Below, in pieces: positions 55,084-64,000 of a DNA stretch of 64,000 nucleotides (position 1 is the stretch's first letter; every line of letters starts with the position of its first letter). The position numbers were made by a program, and so were the translations under genes. This stretch comes from an uncultured Pseudomonas sp. (lineage in GTDB: Bacteria; Pseudomonadota; Gammaproteobacteria; Pseudomonadales; Pseudomonadaceae), in contig NZ_CAJYVE010000010.1 of NCBI RefSeq assembly GCF_913777995.1, forward strand, positions 124,001-188,000, written 5' to 3'. The notes under the pieces were generated by a model. That model searched no databases, was not told the DNA's origin, and saw only the letters and a program-made list of their open reading frames with translations.

Positions 55084-56946
55084 TTATTCCTCGATATCAT
55101 TCAGGTTGCGCCCCGCCAATGCGGCTTTGACCGTCGAATCCAGGCGTCGGGCAGCAAATGCATCGGTCACCTGCGACAGACGCTTGGTCTGCTGCTCGAT
55201 GGCCGGGCCATCGGTGCCTTGCATCAGTTCACGGAGTTCATCCATCTGCAGCCTGATCACCAGGCGCTCTTCTTCGTCGAGCAGGCGCTCGCCATCGGCT
55301 TCCAGGGCACCCTGAACGGCCTCCAGCAGACGCTCGGCATCCACTTGCAGCTCGCGCAGGGCGCGCGCCGCCTTGTCCTGACCGGCATGCTGGAACGAGT
55401 CCTTGAGCATGCGGGCAATCTCGCCATCGGTCAGCCCATAGGACGGCTTGACCTGAATGCTGGCCTCGACACCCGAACCCAGCTCACGTGCCGCGACGCT
55501 GAGCAGGCCATCGGCATCGACCTGGAAGGTCACGCGAATCTTCGCCGCACCGGCGACCATCGGCGGAATGCCACGCAACTCGAAGCGCGCCAGGGAGCGG
55601 CAATCGCTGATCAGCTCGCGCTCGCCCTGCAGCACATGAATCATCATGGCTGTCTGGCCGTCTTTGTAGGTGGTGAATTCCTGGCCACGCGCCACCGGAA
55701 TGGTGGTGTTGCGGGCGATGACTTTCTCCATCAGCCCGCCCATGGTCTCAAGACCGAGCGACAGCGGGATGACATCGAGCAGCAACAGCTCGCCACCGTC
55801 ACGCTTGTTGCCCGCCAGGGTATCGGCCTGGATCGCCGCACCGATGGCCACCACCTGATCAGGGTCGATCTCGGTCAGCGGCTGGCGACCGAACAGCTCG
55901 GCCACGGCCTCCCGCACGCGCGGCACACGGGTCGAACCACCGACCATGACCACGGCCTGAACGTCGTCGATCTCGATGTCCGCGTCACGCACGGCACGGC
56001 GGCACGCCTTGAGGCTGCGCGCGATCATCGGCTCGATCAGCGCATTGAAGGCTTCACGGGTCAGCTCGGCACGCCAGCATTCGTAGACCACCTCGACACT
56101 CGCCGAGTCGGTCAAGGCTTCCTTCGCCGCGCAAGCCGCCTGCAACAGGCTGCGCTGTGCAGCAGGCGCCAGGTCGGCGGACAAGCCGGCACCCTGGATG
56201 ATCCACTGAGCAATGGCGTGGTCGAAATCGTCACCACCCAGCGCTGTATCTCCGCCGGTGGCCAACACTTCGAACACCCCACCGGTCAGGCGCAGGATGG
56301 AAATATCGAACGTACCGCCGCCCAGGTCATAAATGGCCACGACACCTTCAGCCTGCTGGTCCAGACCATAGGCCACCGCCGCAGCGGTCGGCTCGTTGAG
56401 CAGGCGCAGCACGTTCAGGCCGGCCAGCTTGGCCGCGTCCTTGGTGGCCTGACGCTGGGCATCGTCGAAATAGGCCGGCACGGTGATCACTGCACCGACC
56501 AGCTCGCCACCGAGGGTGGATTCGGCGCGCAGGCGCAAGGTCTTGAGAATGTCGGCCGACACCTGCACCGGGCTCTTGGCGCCCTGTACGGTGTCGATGA
56601 ATGGCATGTGGGACTCACCTTCGACGAAGCGATAGGGCAATTGCTCACCCAGCTGCTTGACGTCGCTCAGGCCACGCCCCATCAGGCGCTTGACCGAAAG
56701 CACGGTGTTCAGCGGGTCCAGCAAGGCAGCCGCTTTGGCAGCCTGCCCGACTTCGACACGGTCGGCATGGTAGCGCACTGCCGACGGCAGGATGACCTGA
56801 CCGTTCTCATCGGGCAGCGGCTCGGAAAGACCGCTGCGCAAAGCAGCGACCAGCGAATTGGTGGTGCCCAGGTCGATACCGACAGCCAGACGGCGCTGAT
56901 GCGGTTGTGGACTCTGGCCAGGTTCGGCGATCTGCAGTAAGGCCAT
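55084..56946 (-). CDS. hscA: Fe-S protein assembly chaperone HscA
   Basis: A 620-residue Hsp70 that, with HscB, releases clusters from IscU by binding its LPPVK motif. The nucleotide-binding domain has [35 protein letters not shown] and [17 protein letters not shown]; the substrate domain follows from ~400. The frame is open well upstream (to 57216), but ATG 56946 gives the family start. It lies 44 bases after hscB. Confidence 0.98.
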   Translation of the reverse strand: MALLQIAEPGQSPQPHQRRLAVGIDLGTTNSLVAALRSGLSEPLPDENGQVILPSAVRYHADRVEVGQAAKAAALLDPLNTVLSVKRLMGRGLSDVKQLGEQLPYRFVEGESHMPFIDTVQGAKSPVQVSADILKTLRLRAESTLGGELVGAVITVPAYFDDAQRQATKDAAKLAGLNVLRLLNEPTAAAVAYGLDQQAEGVVAIYDLGGGTFDISILRLTGGVFEVLATGGDTALGGDDFDHAIAQWIIQGAGLSADLAPAAQRSLLQAACAAKEALTDSASVEVVYECWRAELTREAFNALIEPMIARSLKACRRAVRDADIEIDDVQAVVMVGGSTRVPRVREAVAELFGRQPLTEIDPDQVVAIGAAIQADTLAGNKRDGGELLLLDVIPLSLGLETMGGLMEKVIARNTTIPVARGQEFTTYKDGQTAMMIHVLQGERELISDCRSLARFELRGIPPMVAGAAKIRVTFQVDADGLLSVAARELGSGVEASIQVKPSYGLTDGEIARMLKDSFQHAGQDKAARALRELQVDAERLLEAVQGALEADGERLLDEEERLVIRLQMDELRELMQGTDGPAIEQQTKRLSQVTDAFAARRLDSTVKAALAGRNLNDIEE

Positions 56947-56990
56947 GCTTTTAAGAATAATCACAGGCGTGCGGCCGCAACCGCACAGGG

Positions 56991-57512
56991 TTAGTCGTCG
57001 AGGCGCTCTTCGAGCTGGCGCACTTCTTGAGAGAGCTTGTCGAGAAACTGCATGCGCCGCATCAGGCGCTCGGCCTGTTCGCGTTGCGCTGCGTCGTCCC
57101 AACAGGCGGCGAAGCTGTCGTTGAGTTCCTGCTGGGCAGCCTTGAGGCGGCGCTTGAAGGCGGCGACGCCGTCCAGGTCTGCGTCGTCCTGGAGGTCTTC
57201 GAGTTCTTCGCGCCACTGCATTTGCTGAAGCAGGAAGTCCGGGTCATGCACCGTCACCTCAAGCGGCACCTCGCCGCCCTGCAAGGCCAGCAGGTAGCGA
57301 GCGCGACGCGGCGCGCTGCGCAGCGTCTGGTAGGCCTCGTTGAGATTGGCCGAGCGTTCCAGCGCCTGGCGCTGCTCATGCTCGGGGGCATCGGCGAAAC
57401 GATCCGGGTGTACGCTGCGCGCCAGTTCGCGGTAGCGGCTGGCCAGCTGGTCGACGTCCACCTCGAAGCCGGGCTTGAGGTCGAACAACGCGAAATGACA
57501 AGGAGTTCCCAC
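56991..57512 (-). CDS. hscB: Fe-S co-chaperone HscB
   Basis: A 173-residue J-protein. The J domain (1-~75) includes [20 protein letters not shown] with the HPD motif that stimulates HscA; the C-terminal three-helix bundle binds IscU ([13 protein letters not shown]). The start is GTG 57512 with AAGGAG-like sequence before it; longer upstream frames cover the iscA end. It lies 11 bases after iscA. Confidence 0.97.
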   Translation of the reverse strand: MGTPCHFALFDLKPGFEVDVDQLASRYRELARSVHPDRFADAPEHEQRQALERSANLNEAYQTLRSAPRRARYLLALQGGEVPLEVTVHDPDFLLQQMQWREELEDLQDDADLDGVAAFKRRLKAAQQELNDSFAACWDDAAQREQAERLMRRMQFLDKLSQEVRQLEERLDD

Positions 57513-57523
57513 GATCGATCGCC

Positions 57524-57847
57524 TCAGACGTTGAAGCTTTCGCCGCAGCCGCACTCACCGCGCGAGTTGGGGTTGTTGAACTTGAAGCCTTCGTTCAACC
57601 CTTCGCGGACGAAGTCCAGCTCAGTGCCGTCGAGATACACCAGGCTCTTGGGGTCGATGATGACCTTCACGCCATGGGATTCGAATACCGAATCTTCCGG
57701 GGCCGTCTCGTCGACGAATTCCAGCACATAGGCCAGACCCGAACAGCCCGTGGTACGCACGCCAAGGCGAATGCCCTCACCCTTGCCGCGCCCGTCGAGG
57801 GAACGGCGAACGTGGTTGGCGGCGGCTTCTGTCATGCTGATTGCCAT
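57524..57847 (-). CDS. iscA: Fe-S scaffold/carrier IscA
   Basis: A 107-residue A-type carrier. The three conserved Cys are Cys35 (TTGCSGLAY), Cys99 and Cys101 (GECGCGESF). It moves clusters from IscU to target apoproteins. The gene lies in the standard place between iscU and hscB. Confidence 0.98.
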   Translation of the reverse strand: MAISMTEAAANHVRRSLDGRGKGEGIRLGVRTTGCSGLAYVLEFVDETAPEDSVFESHGVKVIIDPKSLVYLDGTELDFVREGLNEGFKFNNPNSRGECGCGESFNV

Positions 57848-57889
57848 CGGAGCTCCTTGGTTTTGCCCAGCGATGCAGGGAAAGGCGGC

Positions 57890-58276
57890 TTACAGCAGGC
57901 CTTTCTTCTGCTTGTAGTCACGCACAGCGGCCTTGATCGCATCTTCGGCCAGAACCGAGCAGTGGATCTTGACTGGCGGCAGGGCCAGTTCTTCGGCCAG
58001 CTGGGTGTTCTTGATGGTTTCGGCTTCGTCCAGGGTCTTGCCCTTCATCCACTCGGTGGCCAGGGAGCTGGAGGCAATGGCCGAACCGCAACCGTAGGTC
58101 TTGAACTTGGCGTCTTCGATCACGCCTTGCTCGTTGACCTTGATCTGCAGGCGCATGACGTCGCCACAAGCCGGAGCACCGACCATGCCGGTACCGACAT
58201 CCGGGTCCTCGGCATTCATCTTGCCGACGTTGCGGGGGTTCTCGTAGTGGTCGATGACCTTTTCACTGTAAGCCAT
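57890..58276 (-). CDS. iscU: Fe-S scaffold IscU
   Basis: A 128-residue scaffold on which IscS-derived sulfur and iron form clusters. The ligands are Cys37 (GAPACGDV), Cys63 (YGCGSAIA) and Cys106 (KIHCSVLA), with Asp39 nearby. LPPVK at 99-103 is the HscA-binding motif. It lies 42 bases before iscA in operon order. Confidence 0.98.
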   Translation of the reverse strand: MAYSEKVIDHYENPRNVGKMNAEDPDVGTGMVGAPACGDVMRLQIKVNEQGVIEDAKFKTYGCGSAIASSSLATEWMKGKTLDEAETIKNTQLAEELALPPVKIHCSVLAEDAIKAAVRDYKQKKGLL

Positions 58277-58351
58277 GGTTCTGTTCCTCTCACATCAGGG
58301 TGCCGCTCTGCAGGCCGCGCGGCGGCGGCCTGTCCGGGAGGCGGCTTTCGA

Positions 58352-59566
58352 TTAGTGCGCCGCCCACTCGATCTTGGAGATGTCGACACCGTCTTTGTAC
58401 ATGTCCCACAGCGGCGACAGTTCGCGCAGCTTGGTCACCGCCTCGCGGACCTTCTCGGCGGCGTAGTCGACGTCTTCCTCGGTGGTGAAGCGGCCGAAGG
58501 TGAAACGGATCGAACTGTGCGCCAGCTCGTCGTTGCGGCCCAGGGCACGCAGGACGTAAGACGGTTCCAGGGATGCCGAAGTACAGGCCGAACCGGACGA
58601 CACGGCGAGGTCCTTGAGCGCCATGATCAGCGACTCACCCTCGACGTAGTTGAAACTCAGGTTCAGGTTGTGCGGAATACGGGCGGTCAGGCTGCCGTTG
58701 ACGTACAGCTCTTCGAGGTCTTCGAGCTTCTTGAAGAAGCGCTCGCTCAGGGCCTTGATACGCTGGTTCTCGGCGGCCATCTCTTGCTTGGCGATGCGGA
58801 AGGCTTCACCCATGCCGACGATCTGGTGGGTCGGCAGGGTGCCGGAACGCATACCGCGCTCGTGACCGCCGCCGTGCATGGTGGCTTCCAGGCGTACACG
58901 CGGCTTGCGGCTCACGTACAGGGCACCGATGCCCTTGGGGCCGTAGGCCTTGTGCGCGGAAAAGGACATCAGGTCGACTTTCATCTTCGACAGGTCGATC
59001 TCGACCTTGCCTGGCGACTGAGCAGCATCGACATGGAACAGCACGCCGCGCGAGCGGGTCAGCTCGCCAATGGCGGCGATGTCGGTAATGGTACCGACCT
59101 CGTTGTTGACGTGCATGACCGACACCAGAATGGTGTCTTCACGCAGGGCAGCCTCGACCATGGCTGGGGTGACGATGCCGTCTTCGCCCGGCTCGAGGTA
59201 GGTGACTTCGAAACCTTCGCGCTCCAGCTGGCGCGCGGTGTCCAGGATCGCCTTGTGCTCGATCTTGGAAGTGATGATGTGCTTGCCCTTGGTGTGATAG
59301 AAGTGCGCCACGCCCTTGAGGGCCAGGTTGTCGGACTCGGTGGCACCCGAGGTCCAGACGATCTCGCGCGGGTCGGCACCAACCAGATCGGCGACCTGGC
59401 GACGGGCGTTCTCGACGGCTTCCTCGGCCTTCCAGCCGAACACATGGGAGCGAGATGCCGGGTTACCGAAGTTGCCGTCGACAGTCAGGCAATCCATCAT
59501 CTTCTGGGCGACACGCGGATCGACCGGCGTCGTCGCGGAATAATCGAGGTAAATCGGCAACTTCAT
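58352..59566 (-). CDS. iscS: Cysteine desulfurase IscS
   Basis: A 404-residue PLP enzyme that takes sulfur from cysteine and passes it to IscU and to tRNA thiolation. The PLP lysine is in [12 protein letters not shown]; the persulfide Cys328 is in [17 protein letters not shown] 59566 gives [19 protein letters not shown]; an upstream ATG at 59593 is not needed. It follows iscR by 44 bases. Confidence 0.98.
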   Translation of the reverse strand: MKLPIYLDYSATTPVDPRVAQKMMDCLTVDGNFGNPASRSHVFGWKAEEAVENARRQVADLVGADPREIVWTSGATESDNLALKGVAHFYHTKGKHIITSKIEHKAILDTARQLEREGFEVTYLEPGEDGIVTPAMVEAALREDTILVSVMHVNNEVGTITDIAAIGELTRSRGVLFHVDAAQSPGKVEIDLSKMKVDLMSFSAHKAYGPKGIGALYVSRKPRVRLEATMHGGGHERGMRSGTLPTHQIVGMGEAFRIAKQEMAAENQRIKALSERFFKKLEDLEELYVNGSLTARIPHNLNLSFNYVEGESLIMALKDLAVSSGSACTSASLEPSYVLRALGRNDELAHSSIRFTFGRFTTEEDVDYAAEKVREAVTKLRELSPLWDMYKDGVDISKIEWAAH

Positions 59567-59610
59567 TGCATATCTCCTATCAGGCAGGCGCACCGCTCAT
59601 TCATCTGCGT

Positions 59611-60108
59611 TCATTCGACGGCGGACGTTTCAATCTTACCCAGTTGCGACATGTTGCTCGTGTTCGAGCAGCGACGCAGATCCTGGCGCTGAGCGACTTC
59701 CTGCACTTCACGGCGAGTGACGAGGTCGGCCAGGCTAATACCGCTGAGGAACTCGTGGATCTGTTGACTAAGGTCGCACCACAGGTGGTGGGTCAGGCAG
59801 GTATCACCGGCGTGGCAATCGCCCAAACCCTGGCAACGGGTGGCATCGACCGACTCGTTGACCGCATCGACCACCTGGGCCACCTGGATGCCTTTCATGT
59901 CACGCGAAAGCTGGTAGCCCCCACCGGGGCCCCGCACGCTCGACACCAGGTTACTGCGCCGCAGCTTGGCGAACAGCTGCTCCAGGTACGACAGGGAAAT
60001 GCCCTGGCGCTCGGAGATATCGGCCAAAGAGACGGGACCGTGCTGCGCATGCAAAGCCAGATCGAGCATGGCTGTCACAGCGTATCGGCCTTTGGTAGTC
60101 AATCGCAT
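59611..60108 (-). CDS. iscR: Iron-sulfur-cluster regulator IscR
   Basis: A 165-residue Rrf2 regulator. The wHTH covers ~1-65 ([30 protein letters not shown]). The [2Fe-2S] ligands Cys92, Cys98, Cys104 and His107 ([20 protein letters not shown]) match E. coli IscR. Holo-IscR represses its own operon, apo-IscR controls other genes. A promoter with a type-1-like binding site lies upstream (60141-60173). First gene of the isc operon. Confidence 0.98.
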   Translation of the reverse strand: MRLTTKGRYAVTAMLDLALHAQHGPVSLADISERQGISLSYLEQLFAKLRRSNLVSSVRGPGGGYQLSRDMKGIQVAQVVDAVNESVDATRCQGLGDCHAGDTCLTHHLWCDLSQQIHEFLSGISLADLVTRREVQEVAQRQDLRRCSNTSNMSQLGKIETSAVE

Positions 60109-60140
60109 GGCATGTACCGCAATGGTTCAGAATGGGTGCG

Positions 60141-60173
60141 AGTATGCTATTCCCGAGTATTTGAGTCAACTAT
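60141..60173 (-). promoter_or_regulatory. iscR promoter with type 1 IscR box
   Basis: On the minus strand TTGACT (60169-60164), a 17-bp spacer and CATACT (60146-60141) form the promoter. The 25 bases 60173-60149, beginning ATAGTTGACT and ending ACTCGGGAAT, match the E. coli type 1 IscR site. The repressor box thus covers the -35 element. Confidence 0.88.
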
Positions 60174-60251
60174 AAAACCAAGCAAAACACTCGGATTTAC
60201 CCCGAAATAGCGGGCGGCATCATAGCAAACATGGGCGCACATTGACACATT

Positions 60252-61028
60252 TCAAGCCTGCGCCTGCTCCGGGCGATCCTTGACGCACTCGAAGACCTCG
60301 TCGCGCAGCTCCGGCAATTCACCGGCGCAGTAATCACTGCCCAACTTGTTCAGTGCACCGCACATGCCTTCCAGACGGACATCGACGGCCTGCAGGTGAT
60401 CGAGCAATTGCCCGATGGCGCGGGCGATGGGGTCTGGCATGTCCTGGCCGACACCGTAGGCATCGAACCCCAGCTTCTCGGCCATGGCCTTGCGCTTGGC
60501 CTCCACCTCGTCGTCGGTCTTGACAATGATACGCCCCGGAATGCCCACCGCCGTTGCACCGGCCGGCACCGCCTTGGTGACCACCGCGTTGGAGCCGATC
60601 TTCGCCCCCGCACCGACAGTGAAGGGCCCCAGCACCTTGGCCCCCGCCCCTACCACTACACCATCTTCCAGCGTCGGATGACGCTTGCCAGCGTTCCAGC
60701 TGGTGCCGCCCAAGGTCACGCCCTGATAAAGCGTTACGTCGTTACCGATCTCGGCAGTTTCACCAATGACGATACCCATGCCGTGGTCGATGAAGAAGCG
60801 TCGACCGATCTTCGCCCCCGGATGAATCTCGATGCCGGTCATCCAGCGGCTGAAATTGGAGACCATCCGCGCCAACAACTTCCAGTTGCCGGTCCACAGC
60901 TTGTGGGCTAGGCGGTGCATCCACACGGCATGCATGCCGGGATAACAGGTCAGCACCTCGAAGGCATTGCGCGCCGCCGGGTCACGATGGAAAACGCTTT
61001 GGATATCTTCTCGCAAACGCTCGAACAT
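60252..61028 (-). CDS. cysE: Serine O-acetyltransferase
   Basis: A 258-residue hexapeptide-repeat enzyme that acetylates serine for cysteine synthesis. The left-handed helix domain has [40 protein letters not shown] and the catalytic His in IDHGMG. The long C-terminal tail (to ~258) exceeds the E. coli length of 273 only slightly differently, and may contain the feedback region. ATG 61028 overlaps the trmJ stop (TGATG). It provides cysteine, the sulfur source for IscS next door. Confidence 0.96.
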   Translation of the reverse strand: MFERLREDIQSVFHRDPAARNAFEVLTCYPGMHAVWMHRLAHKLWTGNWKLLARMVSNFSRWMTGIEIHPGAKIGRRFFIDHGMGIVIGETAEIGNDVTLYQGVTLGGTSWNAGKRHPTLEDGVVVGAGAKVLGPFTVGAGAKIGSNAVVTKAVPAGATAVGIPGRIIVKTDDEVEAKRKAMAEKLGFDAYGVGQDMPDPIARAIGQLLDHLQAVDVRLEGMCGALNKLGSDYCAGELPELRDEVFECVKDRPEQAQA

Positions 61029-61792
61029 CACTGATCCTTCCGTTTATGGGGCTCACCCCGTGCCGCTTTCTGGGTTTCCGTGAGGATTCCCCTGAGAATG
61101 CTCAGCTCCGGCCGCTCGACCTCGCTGCGTGCGTACAGGCGGCGCAGCCGCGCCATCAAGTGGCGAGGCTTCTCGGGGTCGAGAAAACCGATGGCCACCA
61201 GGGTCTGCTCCAGGTGCGCATAGAAGCCTTCCATCTCGTCCATGGTCGCCAGCTCCACATCGCGACCCGGCGCATCGACAGCCACGGAGGCCTGCTCGGC
61301 AGCGGCCAGCCAGGCCATGCGCACCTCATAGCTCAATACCTGCACGGCAGCCGCCAGGTTCAGCGAACTGAACTCCGGGTTGGACTGGATATGCACATGA
61401 TAATGACAGCGCTGCAGTTCTTCGTTGGTCAGGCCGGCATGCTCGCGACCGAACACCAGCGCCACTTCCTGCCCAAGGGCCGCCTGCTCGACGACCTTCA
61501 TCCCCGACTCGCGGGGATCGAGCATCGGCCAGGGCAGGCTGCGATCGCGGGCACTGGTACCCAGCACCAGGCTGCAACCCACCAGCGCCTCCTCCAGGCT
61601 AGCCACCACCTGGGTCGAAGCCAGGATATCGTCCGCGCCGGATGCCCGCGCATCAGCCTCGGGCGAAGGGAACACCCGCGGCTCGACCAGCACCAGGCGC
61701 GACAGGCCCATGTTTTTCATGGCACGCGCCGCCCCACCGATGTTTCCGGGGTGCGTGGTACCGACCAGGACAACACGAATGTTCTGCAACAC
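61028..61792 (-). CDS. trmJ: tRNA (cytidine/uridine-2'-O) methyltransferase TrmJ
   Basis: A 254-residue SPOUT methyltransferase acting on position 32 of tRNAs. The knot region has [20 protein letters not shown] near the start, [20 protein letters not shown] and the SAM loop [21 protein letters not shown]-terminal extension (~165-254) is normal for this family. It overlaps cysE by one base and is divergent from suhB with 215 bases between. Confidence 0.95.
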   Translation of the reverse strand: MLQNIRVVLVGTTHPGNIGGAARAMKNMGLSRLVLVEPRVFPSPEADARASGADDILASTQVVASLEEALVGCSLVLGTSARDRSLPWPMLDPRESGMKVVEQAALGQEVALVFGREHAGLTNEELQRCHYHVHIQSNPEFSSLNLAAAVQVLSYEVRMAWLAAAEQASVAVDAPGRDVELATMDEMEGFYAHLEQTLVAIGFLDPEKPRHLMARLRRLYARSEVERPELSILRGILTETQKAARGEPHKRKDQ

Positions 61793-62007
61793 CGCTAGCG
61801 CTCACTGAGAAAAATCAAGGGCGCAAATCTTACCGAAGCAGTCGGCTTTGCGCCACGCGGCCTTGGTCGAGCACCGACCGGATAGACACCGCACCCCCGC
61901 TTCTCAGGTCGACGAAGCACGCGGCGCAACGACACTCGAAGCTGGAAATAATTCGTCGCTGCCTCTAAAATGGCCGGCTCTCTTTAACAACCCTAGGTGA
62001 TTTATCC

Positions 62008-62823
62008 ATGCAGCCCATGCTGAATATCGCGCTGCGCGCCGCACGCAACGCCAGCGAATTGATTTTCCGCTCCATCGAGCGCCTGGATACCATCAAGGTC
62101 GATGAAAAAGAAGCCAAGGATTACGTCAGCGAAGTCGACCGCGCTGCCGAGCAAAGCATCATCACCGCACTGCGCAAGGCCTACCCGGACCACGGCATCC
62201 TCGGCGAGGAAAGCGGCCTGCACGCCGGCAAGGGCGAAGGCGCCGACTACCTGTGGATCATCGACCCCCTGGACGGCACCACCAACTTCGTCCGTGGCAT
62301 CCCGCACTTCGCCGTCAGCATCGCCTGCAAATACCGTGGCCGCCTGGAGCACGCGGTAGTGCTCGACCCGGTACGCCAGGAAGAATTCACCGCCAGCCGT
62401 GGCCGTGGCGCCGCCCTCAACGGCCGCCGCCTGCGGGTCAGCTCGCGTCGCAGCCTGGAAGGCGCACTGCTGGGTACCGGCTTCCCGTTCCGCGAGAACC
62501 AGCTGGACAACCTGGAAAACTACCTGGGCATGTTCCGCAGCCTGATTGGCCAGACCGCCGGCATCCGCCGCGCCGGCGCCGCCAGCCTGGACCTGGCCTA
62601 TGTCGCCGCAGGCCGCTTCGACGCCTTCTGGGAGTCGGGCCTTTCCGAGTGGGATATCGCCGCAGGCGCCCTGCTCATCCAGGAAGCTGGCGGCCTGGTG
62701 AGCGACTTCACCGGCGGTCATGAATTCCTGGAAAAAGGTCACGTGGTGGCGGGCAATGCCAAGTGCTTCAAGGCCGTGCTGACCTCCATCGCACCTCACC
62801 TGCCCGCTTCGATCAAACGCTGA
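62008..62823 (+). CDS. suhB: Inositol-1-monophosphatase / SuhB
   Basis: A 271-residue Mg-dependent phosphatase. The metal site is in LGEESGL and WIIDPLDGTTNFVRGIPHF, and GAASLDLAYVAAGRFDAFWE and the C-terminal WDIAAGALLIQEAGG block complete the family pattern. In bacteria SuhB also joins rRNA antitermination complexes. It is divergent from trmJ and followed by a bidirectional terminator. Confidence 0.97.
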   Translation: MQPMLNIALRAARNASELIFRSIERLDTIKVDEKEAKDYVSEVDRAAEQSIITALRKAYPDHGILGEESGLHAGKGEGADYLWIIDPLDGTTNFVRGIPHFAVSIACKYRGRLEHAVVLDPVRQEEFTASRGRGAALNGRRLRVSSRRSLEGALLGTGFPFRENQLDNLENYLGMFRSLIGQTAGIRRAGAASLDLAYVAAGRFDAFWESGLSEWDIAAGALLIQEAGGLVSDFTGGHEFLEKGHVVAGNAKCFKAVLTSIAPHLPASIKR

Positions 62824-62833
62824 TCGAAGCGCC

Positions 62834-62868
62834 ACAAAAAAACCGGTCCTGATGACCGGTTTTTTTGT
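62834..62868. terminator. Bidirectional terminator after suhB
   Basis: ACAAAAAAACCGGT and ACCGGTTTTTTTGT form a perfect 14-bp stem around CCTGATG with A/T tracts on both strands. It separates convergent suhB and the glycine-zipper gene. Confidence 0.93.
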
Positions 62869-62915
62869 GTCTGGACAACCTTGAAGCCGCCCGCGAGCAG
62901 CCTCAAGACTGCAGC

Positions 62916-63452
62916 TTACTGGGCCTGACCCAGGATCAACTGACCATTCTTGTCCACCGGAATGCGGTTACCGGGCTCCTGCTCCATGCGTACCTTGCCG
63001 ACCTTGTCGCCCAGCTGGTACTTCACGTCGTAGCCCACGACCTTCTCGCTGACGTCATTGACGGTGTTGCAGCGGGTCTGGGTGGTGGTATAGGTATCAC
63101 GCTCCTGCATACCCTCCTGGATCTTGTTACCGGCGTAGCCACCACCTACAGCACCGGCCACCGTAGCGATCTTCTTGCCATTGCCACCGCCCACCTGGTT
63201 ACCCAGCAGACCACCGGCCACGGCACCCAGCACACTACCAACGATCTGATGCTCGTCCTTAACGGGCGCACGGCGGGTAACCGTCACGTCCTTGCACACT
63301 TCTCGGGGTGTCTTGATCTGCTGTTTGACCGGCTCGACAGCCAGGACATCGGCGTATTCCGGACCTTTGACGAGACTGTAGGTGGCGAACGCGCCACCCG
63401 CTGTCACCACAACGGCCCCCAACACGGCACCCACCAACAGAGACTTGTTCAC
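62916..63452 (-). CDS. Glycine-zipper 2TM-domain envelope protein
   Basis: A 178-residue exported protein. An N-terminal hydrophobic segment (VGAVLGAVVVTAGGAFATY) acts as signal or anchor. The core GSVLGAVAGGLLGNQVGGGN and VAGAVGGGYAGNKIQEGMQE are the glycine-zipper repeats of the 17-kDa-antigen/SlyB-like family. The C-terminal part is beta-like (VGYDVKYQLGDKVGKVRM). The start is GTG 63452 with an excellent AGGAGG six bases upstream. Such proteins usually stabilise the envelope; specific role unknown. Confidence 0.85.
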   Translation of the reverse strand: MNKSLLVGAVLGAVVVTAGGAFATYSLVKGPEYADVLAVEPVKQQIKTPREVCKDVTVTRRAPVKDEHQIVGSVLGAVAGGLLGNQVGGGNGKKIATVAGAVGGGYAGNKIQEGMQERDTYTTTQTRCNTVNDVSEKVVGYDVKYQLGDKVGKVRMEQEPGNRIPVDKNGQLILGQAQ

Positions 63453-63513
63453 TTGAACCTCCTGACCTCTAAAACGTAGTCATTCCTACGCACTGCCTAG
63501 CCTTGGAGCATAA

Positions 63514-63544
63514 AAAAAGGCGCGAGTTCAACTCGCGCCTTTTT
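63514..63544. terminator. Terminator downstream of secF
   Basis: AAAAAGGCGCGAGT and ACTCGCGCCTTTTT form a perfect 14-bp stem around TCA. It lies between the secF stop and the glycine-zipper gene, so the sec operon probably ends here. Confidence 0.92.
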
Positions 63545-63561
63545 CTGAACAAGCCCGCCGT

Positions 63562-64000
63562 TTACGGAAGATCGTCGACCTTGTCAGTGGTTACCGGTGG
63601 AATCAGGTCTTCAGCACTGAGCTTCAGCCAGATCAGCACCACGTTGGCGATGTAGATGGACGAGTAGGTACCGGCCAGCACGCCGACGAACAAGGCAATG
63701 GAGAAACCTTCCAGGCTGTCACCGCCGAACATCCACAGCGCGACGATTGCCAGCAGCGTCGACACCGAGGTGGCGATGGTGCGCAGCAGGGTCTGAGTGG
63801 TCGAAACGTTGATGTTCTCGATCAACGACGCCTTGCGCAGCACACGGAAGTTCTCCCGCACCCGGTCGAAGACCACGATAGTGTCGTTGAGCGAGTAGCC
63901 GATGATCGCCAGGACCGACGCCAGCACGGTGAGGTCGAAGGTGATCTGGAAGAACGACAGAATCCCCATGGTCACGACCACGTCGTGAACCAGCGAGACG
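63562..64000 (-). CDS. secF: Protein translocase subunit SecF, C-terminal part (start outside window)
   Basis: About 146 residues are visible in a frame open to the right edge. The membrane segments SVLAIIGYSLNDTIVVFDRVREN, with the SecDF signature GYSLNDT-V-FDR, then INVSTTQTLLRTIATSVSTL, and the last segment EGFSIALFVGVLAGTYSSIYI are diagnostic (motifs given in part). SecDF uses the proton gradient to help SecYEG push proteins out. The N-terminal half and periplasmic domain are beyond the window; secD and yajC would be expected upstream on the same strand. Confidence 0.96.
   Translation of the reverse strand, partial: VSLVHDVVVTMGILSFFQITFDLTVLASVLAIIGYSLNDTIVVFDRVRENFRVLRKASLIENINVSTTQTLLRTIATSVSTLLAIVALWMFGGDSLEGFSIALFVGVLAGTYSSIYIANVVLIWLKLSAEDLIPPVTTDKVDDLP

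Noticed and set aside
54709..56940. 743-codon plus-strand frame opposite fdx and hscA
   Set aside because: Runs antisense over well-defined isc genes and shows only biased composition.

Overview
The window is ordinary-looking chromosomal DNA from a GC-rich gammaproteobacterium of the genus Pseudomonas, most likely the P. putida group. This rests on recognisable proteins and gene neighbourhoods: membrane PQQ glucose dehydrogenase, the rlmN-pilW-rodZ-ispG-hisS-yfgM-bamB-der cluster, the iscRSUA-hscBA-fdx-iscX cluster beside cysE-trmJ and suhB, guaB-guaA, cmoAB, and Pseudomonas-type REP-like palindromes. I see no rRNA, tRNA, CRISPR array, insertion sequence, phage or plasmid gene. Both ends cut genes: an unidentified protein on the left and secF on the right.

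Left part (1-14 kb): an OpgC-type membrane acyltransferase, a LysR regulator divergent from a LysE exporter, a very large PBP1-like protein whose glycosyltransferase motifs look eroded, a PadR-regulator/siderophore-interacting-protein pair (yqjI/yqjH type) with a near-perfect operator, small membrane and VF530 proteins, gcd, and a divergent HxlR/NmrA pair. From 18.5 kb down to 14.2 kb on the minus strand lies the most unusual unit. Four genes overlap or sit 1 nt apart: a periplasmic cupredoxin-like protein, a membrane sensor with a dead GGDEF and an intact EAL domain, a DUF3034 outer-membrane barrel, and a lipoprotein truncated haemoglobin. It looks like an envelope redox/gas-to-c-di-GMP module, and it is my best candidate for an undescribed system.

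Middle (18.7-31.4 kb): lon behind an excellent sigma-32 promoter, a chagasin-type protease inhibitor, cmoAB, tadA overlapping a Tat-exported multicopper oxidase, a FlxA-like coiled-coil protein, an unknown 260-aa protein, a degenerate reading frame, an MFS/TetR divergent pair with repeated AAAGC operators, and a complete GGDEF-EAL protein.

Right-middle (31.4-45 kb): guaBA with a clear sigma-70 promoter, a zinc-ribbon protein, a TauE/SafE permease, xseA, an M23 peptidase, a REP cluster, a small unknown protein, leuA preceded by a possible 28-codon leucine-rich leader peptide, oxaloacetate decarboxylase, a second FlxA-like protein, and an aminotransferase/omega-amidase pair.

Right part (45-64 kb): der, bamB, yfgM, hisS, ispG, rodZ, pilW and rlmN read leftward as a tight housekeeping run (isoprenoid, histidyl-tRNA, envelope, ribosome functions). 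Then come ndk, the full Isc iron-sulfur assembly operon under an IscR-type promoter, cysE and trmJ, divergent suhB, a glycine-zipper protein and the end of secF. IspG, RlmN and IscR are themselves Fe-S proteins, so the neighbouring isc operon supplies cofactors used by nearby genes.
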